Made by a program: the position numbers and the translations under genes. The notes beneath the pieces were generated by a model. That model was not told the DNA's origin, did no database searches, and saw only the letters and a list, made by a program, of their open reading frames with translations. Positions 58,585-64,000 of a stretch of 64,000 nt of DNA are shown one piece after another; positions within the stretch are counted from its first letter, which is position 1, and every line of letters starts with the position of its first letter. The stretch is from Ruegeria spongiae (lineage in GTDB: Bacteria > Pseudomonadota > Alphaproteobacteria > Rhodobacterales > Rhodobacteraceae): assembly GCF_023502395.1 (NCBI RefSeq), contig NZ_JAMFMB010000009.1, positions 62,001 through 126,000 of the forward strand. The letters run 5' to 3'.

Positions 58585-59622
58585 ATGATACGGAAATATC
58601 TCGGAGCGCTGAGCTTCGCCATTTTGGCGGTAGCGTCGCTGGCGGCTGGCGCACTTACGGCAACAGCCGAACCGCGTGTGACCATCAAATACGCGCATTG
58701 CTGCCCGGCAGACCACACCTACGGCGTTTATGCGCACCAATTGGCCGAGCGCGTGGCCGCCAACTCGAATGGTGAGATTGTCATCGAAGTGCTGGACGGC
58801 GGCGTGATGGGGTCGGAACAGGCCGCGGCCCAGAAAGTGCAGCTTGGCACAGTCCAGATGAGCGGCATCACCGCCAACAACGTGGCGCAGCTGGCGCCGT
58901 CGCTGAATGTTCTGGTCCTGCCGTATCTCAACGGCAGCCCGGACGATCTGACTGGTGAGGGCGGCCTGTTGCGTGCCGGCGCCTACCGCGACGAGCTGAA
59001 CAAACGGGTCCTGGGTGAAAGCGGCTCGATCCGCGTGGTAGGCGGCTATACCAACTCGTTCCGCTCGCTCTTTTCCAAGGATCAGTGCATCGACAGCATC
59101 GACGATCTGCAGGGTATGAAGATCCGGGCGCCAAAAAACCCGGTGATGACCGCCATGTGGGAAAGCTGGGGCGTATCGACCTATCCGATCGCCTGGGGCG
59201 AGACCTTTGGTGCCATCGCCACCGGTGTTGTCGACGGCTTTGACAGTCCGACCGACGTGATCCTGAACATGGGCTTCCATGAGCACATCAAATACATCAC
59301 CGAGGCCACCTATCTGCCGCTGGCGGCTGTCGTGATCATGAACGAGCCGTTCTTCCAGAGCCTTTCGGAAGAAGATCAGGCGGTGATCCTGCTATCGGCG
59401 GCCGAGGTCGACGTAAGCCATGCCGAATTCGTCGCCAGCAACGGCGAGCGAGTGCACAAGGCGCTGACCGAGGATCACGGCGTGACCTTCTGTGAGTTGC
59501 AGGACGCCGAGGTTTGGGCCGAAAAGGCACAGGGCGCATGGCCGCAGCTGTTTGAGCTGGTCGGCGGCGGTGAGGACTGGGTCAACATGACCGTCAAATA
59601 CCGCGACACCGGCGCTTTCTGA
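58585..59622 (+). CDS. TRAP transporter substrate-binding protein DctP family
   Basis: A 345-residue periplasmic DctP-type receptor. A signal peptide (hydrophobic core AILAVASLAAGALTATAEP, probable cleavage after Ala) precedes the mature start VTIKYAHCCPADHTYGVYAH. The conserved GMKIRAPKNPVMTAMWESWG carries the arginine that holds a carboxylate ligand, and GEVDGFDS-like VVDGFDSPTD follows. It probably binds an organic or sugar acid. GGAGGA before the ATG at 58585 sets the start. A hairpin follows. Confidence 0.9.
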   Translation: MIRKYLGALSFAILAVASLAAGALTATAEPRVTIKYAHCCPADHTYGVYAHQLAERVAANSNGEIVIEVLDGGVMGSEQAAAQKVQLGTVQMSGITANNVAQLAPSLNVLVLPYLNGSPDDLTGEGGLLRAGAYRDELNKRVLGESGSIRVVGGYTNSFRSLFSKDQCIDSIDDLQGMKIRAPKNPVMTAMWESWGVSTYPIAWGETFGAIATGVVDGFDSPTDVILNMGFHEHIKYITEATYLPLAAVVIMNEPFFQSLSEEDQAVILLSAAEVDVSHAEFVASNGERVHKALTEDHGVTFCELQDAEVWAEKAQGAWPQLFELVGGGEDWVNMTVKYRDTGAF

Positions 59623-59638
59623 GCCAAGCCGCAGAAAA

Positions 59639-59665
59639 CGACAGGGGCCACGCAGGCCCCTGTCG
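59639..59665 (+). terminator. Hairpin between dctP and dctQ-like genes
   Basis: CGACAGGGGCC, loop ACGCA, GGCCCCTGTCG: a perfect 11-pair stem with no T-tract. Such structures after the receptor gene usually raise its mRNA relative to the permease genes. Confidence 0.6.
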
Positions 59666-59694
59666 CCCACATCGACACACCCGGGGAGGCTGAG

Positions 59695-60213
59695 ATGCTC
59701 GGCAAATTATCCGCCAGGTTCAACCATTTCGAACTGGTTTTCGCCAACCTGTCGCTGGCACTCTTGGTGCTGATCCTCGCGACCCAGGTGTTCTTTCGTT
59801 ACGTATTGCAAACCGGGCTGACCTGGAGCGAGGAGATCTCGCGCTTTGCCTTTGTCTGGTTCGTCTACATCTCGGCCAGTCTGGCCGCACAGCGCGGCAC
59901 CCATATCCGCGTCACATTGTTCATGCGCTGGGTGCCCGGCGGCGAGAAGATCGCAACTGTCATGGCCGACGCGATCTGGATCGTTTTCAATGGGTTTGTG
60001 GTTTACGCCGGGATCCTGCTGATCGAGCGGACGCTGAAGTATCCGGTGTACTCCACTTCGCTGTTCCTGCCGCTGGCCTGGCTTTATGTGATCATCCCGC
60101 TGGCCCACGCCCTGATGATCCTGCGCATTCTTGAACGGCAGTGGAAATTCTGGCGCCACGGTATTCCGGTGATCGCCGACGGCCACAACGCCGGACCGGA
60201 GGACGCAGCATGA
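59695..60213 (+). CDS. TRAP transporter small permease DctQ family
   Basis: A 172-residue membrane protein with four helices and the family segment FFRYVLQTGLTWSEEISRFA. It pairs with DctM as the small transmembrane subunit of a TRAP importer. GGGGAGG precedes the ATG, and the stop overlaps the dctM-like gene in ATGA. Confidence 0.9.
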   Translation: MLGKLSARFNHFELVFANLSLALLVLILATQVFFRYVLQTGLTWSEEISRFAFVWFVYISASLAAQRGTHIRVTLFMRWVPGGEKIATVMADAIWIVFNGFVVYAGILLIERTLKYPVYSTSLFLPLAWLYVIIPLAHALMILRILERQWKFWRHGIPVIADGHNAGPEDAA

Positions 60214-61475
60214 CCTTCGCACTTGTCTTTTTGATCTGCCTCGCCCTCGGTGTCCCGATCTTCGCCACCCTGGGCGTTCCCTCGCTGATCGAGCTGCTGA
60301 CCTCGCCGATCCCGCTTGAATCGCTGGCTCACAGCCTGTTTGACGGGGTCGACAAGTTCCCGCTGCTGGCGATCCCGAACTTCGTGCTGGCCGGCGCCAT
60401 CATGTCGCGTGCCGGCATCACCCGCGACATCATCTCGGTGATGCGCACCATTGTCGGTGGCGCCTATGGCGGGCTGGCCATCGTCACCATCCTCAGTTGC
60501 ATGTTCTTTGCCGCGATCTCGGGCTCTGGACCCGGCACAGTGGCCGCCATCGGAACATTGCTGATCCCGGCGATGAAAGACGACGGCTATCCCACCGATT
60601 TCGCCGCCTCCGTCGCCTCGTCCGGCGGCACACTGGGCATCCTGCTGCCGCCCTCGAATCCGATGATCGTCTATGGCGTACTGGCCTCGGTCTCGATCGG
60701 CGACCTGTTCCTCGCCGGTCTTTTGCCCGGCATTCTGATGGGCGCGCTGTTGGTGGGCACCACCTATTTCCTGTCGCGCCGCAACGGCTATCGTGGCGCG
60801 GTACGAGAGTTCGTGTGGCGCGAATTCCTGATCGCGCTCTGGCAGGCCAAATTCTCGCTGGCCACGCCCTTCATCGTTCTGGGTGGCATCTATGGCGGCA
60901 TCTATACACCGGTCGAGGCCTCGGTCATCGCGGTGGTCTATGCGCTGCTGGTCGGCGTGGTGATCAAACGCACGATCGGCATCAAATCCACCTGGGCGGC
61001 GCTGAGCGAGGCCAGCACGGTGTGCGGCGGGCTGATCGTGATCATGGGCACCGCCATCTTCTTTGGCGAGTTCCTGGCGCTGAACCTGATCCCGCAGAAG
61101 ATCGCGGCCTCGCTGCTGACCGTGACCAGCGACCCGATCCTGATGCTCTTGATGATCTGTGCCATCCTGATCGTGCTCGGCACCTTTATGGAGACGCTCT
61201 CGACCGTCATCATCCTCACACCGATCTTGCTGCCGCTGGTCAAGCAGCTGGGCATCGACCCGATCCATTTCGGAGTGCTTCTGGTGGTGACCAGCGAAAT
61301 CGGCTTTTTGACCCCACCATTGGGCGTCAACCTGTTTGTCGCCTGCGGCATCTCGGGGCTGAAGATCGAGGAGATATCCCGCCGGGTTCTGCCGTTCATC
61401 GGCACGATAATCGTCGGGCTGCTGGTCCTGCTCTTCTTCCCGCAAATCAGCCTGATCCTGCTCTCGTTCAAATAG
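60210..61475 (+). CDS. TRAP transporter large permease DctM family
   Basis: A 421-residue permease with about 11-12 helices. It shows GSGPGTVAAIGTLLIPAM and GGTLGILLPPSNPMIVYG, the ion- and substrate-binding hairpins, and TSEIGFLTPPLGVNLFVACG in the C-terminal half. It imports a substrate with sodium using the DctP-type receptor. The start overlaps the small permease stop. The TPP enzyme gene follows after 68 bases. Confidence 0.92.
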   Translation: MTFALVFLICLALGVPIFATLGVPSLIELLTSPIPLESLAHSLFDGVDKFPLLAIPNFVLAGAIMSRAGITRDIISVMRTIVGGAYGGLAIVTILSCMFFAAISGSGPGTVAAIGTLLIPAMKDDGYPTDFAASVASSGGTLGILLPPSNPMIVYGVLASVSIGDLFLAGLLPGILMGALLVGTTYFLSRRNGYRGAVREFVWREFLIALWQAKFSLATPFIVLGGIYGGIYTPVEASVIAVVYALLVGVVIKRTIGIKSTWAALSEASTVCGGLIVIMGTAIFFGEFLALNLIPQKIAASLLTVTSDPILMLLMICAILIVLGTFMETLSTVIILTPILLPLVKQLGIDPIHFGVLLVVTSEIGFLTPPLGVNLFVACGISGLKIEEISRRVLPFIGTIIVGLLVLLFFPQISLILLSFK

Positions 61476-61543
61476 CGAAGAAAAACCAAACATACCATCG
61501 CTCTGGTGGCTGAAACCAGTCAGGGCACTCTGAAAGGACGACC

Positions 61544-63235
61544 ATGCTTACCAATGAAGGCATCATCAACACGTTTATCGAATCCGGGATCACTCGCGGC
61601 TTCACCCTGCCGGGCCTCGGCATCACCTGGTCGCTGCCGGCGTTTCACGACCGCAAGGACGAGTTCGACGTGGTGCTAGCCCGCAGTGAGCAGAGCGCCA
61701 GCGTGATGGCCCAGGTGGCGGGCAAAATGACCGGGCAGCCGGGTCTTCTGATGGCGCAGGGTCCCTTTGCAACCTCGACCGGGGCGTTCGGCATTCTGGA
61801 GGGCTATTTCTCATCCTCGCCGATGGTCGTTCTGACCGATACCTCCTGCTATGACGGTTTTGCCCAGCATGGGGTTTATCAGACCATGACCGGCGATTAC
61901 GGCGCCGCCGATGCGTTCGCCGTTCTCAAGACCATGACCAAATACGCCACCTACGCGACCACGCCCAACGAGGCGATCTATGGCACGCAACTGGCGATCA
62001 AGCACGCGATGACGCCCCGGCAGGGACCCGCGGCGATGATCATGCGCTCCAACATCATCAAGCAAGAGGTGCCGACAGAGGCCCGCGCACGGCTTTACCC
62101 GACCGAAGGCTATCTGCATCACACACCGCCGCGTGTCGACCGGGACGCCGTGGACAAGATCAAGACCTTGCTGGAAGGCGCCAAACAGCCGGTGATGATC
62201 GTCGGCAACGGCGTCTACTCCACCCGTTCGGGGCCCACGCTTCAGAAGCTGGCCCAGCAAAACGGCATCGCCATCGCGTCGAGCTACCATGGCAAGGGCA
62301 CTATCGACGAGACCTGCGATATCGCCGTGGGCATGATGGGCACATGGGCGTCGGCTGCGGCCAACCGGGCGGTGCAGGCTGCCGATGTGATCCTGGTTCT
62401 GGGCTGTTCCCTCGGGCCGGAATACACGCGCTTCGGCGACGAAAAGATGATCCGCCCGGGCGATCAGACCATCATTCAGGTCGACCACGATCCCCGCAAT
62501 GCGGGCTGGGTTGTGCCAGTGGATCATGCCGTGACCGGTGATGTCGGCGAGGTGGCGGCCCTCTTGGCTGGCAGCCGCCCCCATGACACGGACTTTGTGG
62601 CTCAGCGAAAAGAGGTGATCGCGCGGATCAAACGCGACAATGACTATGGTCTTTTGCCGAATTTCCCTACCAAACCTGGCACGGTCCACTATGCCGACAT
62701 CATGCGCGCGCTTGGCGGTTTTCTGACCGAGGACGATCTGCTCACGCTTGACGCCGGCACCAACCGGATCTGGGCCACCACGCGCCTGCCGCTGCAACAT
62801 CCCAATCAACTGATCGCACCGGGCGGGATCGGCGGCATGGGCTGGTCCACCCCCGCCGCAACCGGTGCAAAGATCGTGGCCCCTGAAAAGCGGGTGACGG
62901 GCGTCGTGGGCGACGGTGGCTTTGTCATGACCATGGATGCCATCGCGACCGCGGCAGAGCGGGGTCTGGACGTGGTCTATTTGGTGGCCAACAATGCGGG
63001 GCTCGGCATGGTCCGCGACAATCTGGGCAACCAGAAGATCGCGGTGGATTTCCCCGACCATGACTTCACCAAAGTGGCCGAAGGGCTTGGGGGCAGCGGT
63101 ATCACCGTGACTGAAGCCGACCAGATCCACGATGCGCTGGCGGAAGGCCACAAACGTGGCGGTCCGGTGCTGATCGACGTCAAGGTCGATCCGGCGGCCA
63201 GCCACCGGGATTGCTCAGACTACGACCCGCTGTGA
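61544..63235 (+). CDS. Thiamine-diphosphate-dependent enzyme, acetolactate synthase-like
   Basis: A 563-residue ThDP enzyme of the acetolactate synthase/benzoylformate decarboxylase superfamily. The activating glutamate is Glu49 in ARSEQSASVMA, and the ThDP-binding motif runs from GDGGF (456-460) to NN (483-484). The middle domain has a Rossmann-type region (VMIVGNGVYS). Possible reactions are decarboxylation or carboligation of a 2-oxo acid or cleavage of a diketone. Its place after a lactonase and a TRAP importer suggests it breaks down the imported acid. It is not a plain biosynthetic acetolactate synthase, as no small subunit is near. AAAGGACG precedes the ATG. Confidence 0.82.
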   Translation: MLTNEGIINTFIESGITRGFTLPGLGITWSLPAFHDRKDEFDVVLARSEQSASVMAQVAGKMTGQPGLLMAQGPFATSTGAFGILEGYFSSSPMVVLTDTSCYDGFAQHGVYQTMTGDYGAADAFAVLKTMTKYATYATTPNEAIYGTQLAIKHAMTPRQGPAAMIMRSNIIKQEVPTEARARLYPTEGYLHHTPPRVDRDAVDKIKTLLEGAKQPVMIVGNGVYSTRSGPTLQKLAQQNGIAIASSYHGKGTIDETCDIAVGMMGTWASAAANRAVQAADVILVLGCSLGPEYTRFGDEKMIRPGDQTIIQVDHDPRNAGWVVPVDHAVTGDVGEVAALLAGSRPHDTDFVAQRKEVIARIKRDNDYGLLPNFPTKPGTVHYADIMRALGGFLTEDDLLTLDAGTNRIWATTRLPLQHPNQLIAPGGIGGMGWSTPAATGAKIVAPEKRVTGVVGDGGFVMTMDAIATAAERGLDVVYLVANNAGLGMVRDNLGNQKIAVDFPDHDFTKVAEGLGGSGITVTEADQIHDALAEGHKRGGPVLIDVKVDPAASHRDCSDYDPL

Positions 63236-63241
63236 GATCGA

Positions 63242-64000
63242 ATGATGACACGATTTGACAACCGCACAGTCCTGATCTCAGCCGGTGCCGACGGGCTCGG
63301 GCTGAGCATGGCTGAACGCTTTTCCCGAGAAGGGGCCGCGGCTGTGGTCCTTGACCGGAGTGCCGAGGCCATCGGAACCGCCAAAGCGCGCCCCGAAGCA
63401 AAGGGGATCCGGTTTGAGCAGGTCGATCTTATGGACGATGTCGCGCTTGCCGCAACAGTCTCAAGGCTTGAGGCAGACGGGTTGCGCCTCGACACGCTGG
63501 TCAACAATGCCGGCGGATCGCTGCACACGCCGCGCCCGTTTCTGGAGGAAAGGGATGAGGATTGGGACCGGGTCATGGGCCTGAATGTCACCGCGGCGGT
63601 TCGGCTGACGCGGCTGGTTCTGCCGCATATGATGGAAAAGGGCTTTGGCCGGATCGTCAACCTCGGCTCAAAGGCCGGGCGCTATGGCAGCCTGTTCACT
63701 GGCGCAAACTATGTCGCTGCCAAGGGCGCGGTGCAGTCGATGACCCTGCAGCTGGCGCAAGAGTTCGGCCCCCATGGCATCACCTGCAACGCGGTCTGCC
63801 CTGGCGCGATCCTGACGCCTCGGGTCGAAGGACTGCTGGCGCAGCGCATGACCCCGGAAGAACGCGAGGCGGCCCTGCAGGCGATCCCCATGCGGCGCAA
63901 CGGCCGGGTCGAGGATGTGGCGGCCACAGTTGCCTTCCTCGCCTCTGAAGAGGCGGGCTTCATAACCGGACAGCTTATTGACGTGAATGGCGGACAAGGG
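63242..64000 (+). CDS. Short-chain dehydrogenase/reductase (3' end outside window)
   Basis: The first 253 residues of an SDR. The cofactor loop is ISAGADGLGLSM, a variant of the usual TGxxxGIG with Ser-Ala-Gly-Ala-Asp-Gly-Leu-Gly. NNAGG, the central serine region (NLGSKAGRYG) and the catalytic pair in YVAAK are present, as is the late ITGQLIDVNGGQG. Only a few residues should be missing beyond base 64000. An adjacent ATG at 63245 could also be the start. It follows the ThDP gene after six bases and probably oxidises or reduces an intermediate of the same pathway. Confidence 0.85.
   Translation, partial: MMTRFDNRTVLISAGADGLGLSMAERFSREGAAAVVLDRSAEAIGTAKARPEAKGIRFEQVDLMDDVALAATVSRLEADGLRLDTLVNNAGGSLHTPRPFLEERDEDWDRVMGLNVTAAVRLTRLVLPHMMEKGFGRIVNLGSKAGRYGSLFTGANYVAAKGAVQSMTLQLAQEFGPHGITCNAVCPGAILTPRVEGLLAQRMTPEEREAALQAIPMRRNGRVEDVAATVAFLASEEAGFITGQLIDVNGGQG

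Overview
The window is a high-GC alphaproteobacterial chromosome segment, most likely from the Roseobacter group of the Rhodobacteraceae. The support is: a ChrR/RpoE singlet-oxygen module beside a five-gene operon matching the order known from Rhodobacter sphaeroides; fnrL next to hemN; a complete ccoNOQP-ccoGHIS cbb3 oxidase set; a membrane-anchored cytochrome cy; a small bacterial SRP RNA; and the secE-nusG-rplKA-rplJL-rpoBC core. Function calls come from reading the translated proteins and from family knowledge; no database search was run.

Layout. 1-1318: end of mutL overlapping rmuC. 1349-7795: chrR-rpoE on the minus strand and, divergently, a tightly coupled five-gene operon (flavin oxidase, DUF1365, transporter, DUF3833, SDR) plus a DUF3775 gene; ECF-type promoters can be read for both directions. 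7811-10155: a minus-strand trio (histidine phosphatase, GST, saccharopine dehydrogenase-like). 10289-12853: SRP RNA with its own promoter, nudC, an SRPBCC protein and pheA. 12975-19337: cytochrome cy and a complete yejABEF peptide importer. 19385-24948: an EF-G paralogue with a degenerate GTPase centre, hemN/fnrL around an FNR box, a GlsB-type membrane protein and a universal stress protein. 25038-34233: FNR-controlled cbb3 oxidase structural and assembly operons, split by a LysR gene and a 53-residue protein gene.

34264-51090 is the transcription/translation core: secE-nusG, rplK-rplA, rplJ-rplL, rpoB-rpoC. It is interrupted twice: by an AT-richer small membrane-protein gene between nusG and rplK, and by about 4 kb carrying a phosphotransferase, a methyltransferase and an acyl-CoA ligase between rplA and rplJ. 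Terminators, promoters and strong hairpins mark the transcription-unit borders.

51189-64000 is more accessory. After dgkA there is a minus-strand, translationally coupled ycaO-sagB-flavin monooxygenase operon. It resembles part of an azole/azoline RiPP pathway, but its monooxygenase gene carries a one-base frameshift, its ycaO start lies in eroded repeat DNA, and no precursor peptide or E1-like partner is visible. Beyond a field of diverged repeats lies a catabolic island: a LysR regulator divergent from an SMP-30/lactonase gene, a TRAP transporter (dctPQM), a thiamine-diphosphate enzyme and an SDR gene that runs off the window.

The main points for a second look are the decaying ycaO-sagB-FMO locus, the insert between nusG and rplK, the 53-residue gene inside the cbb3 cluster, and the divergent RpoE-type promoters.
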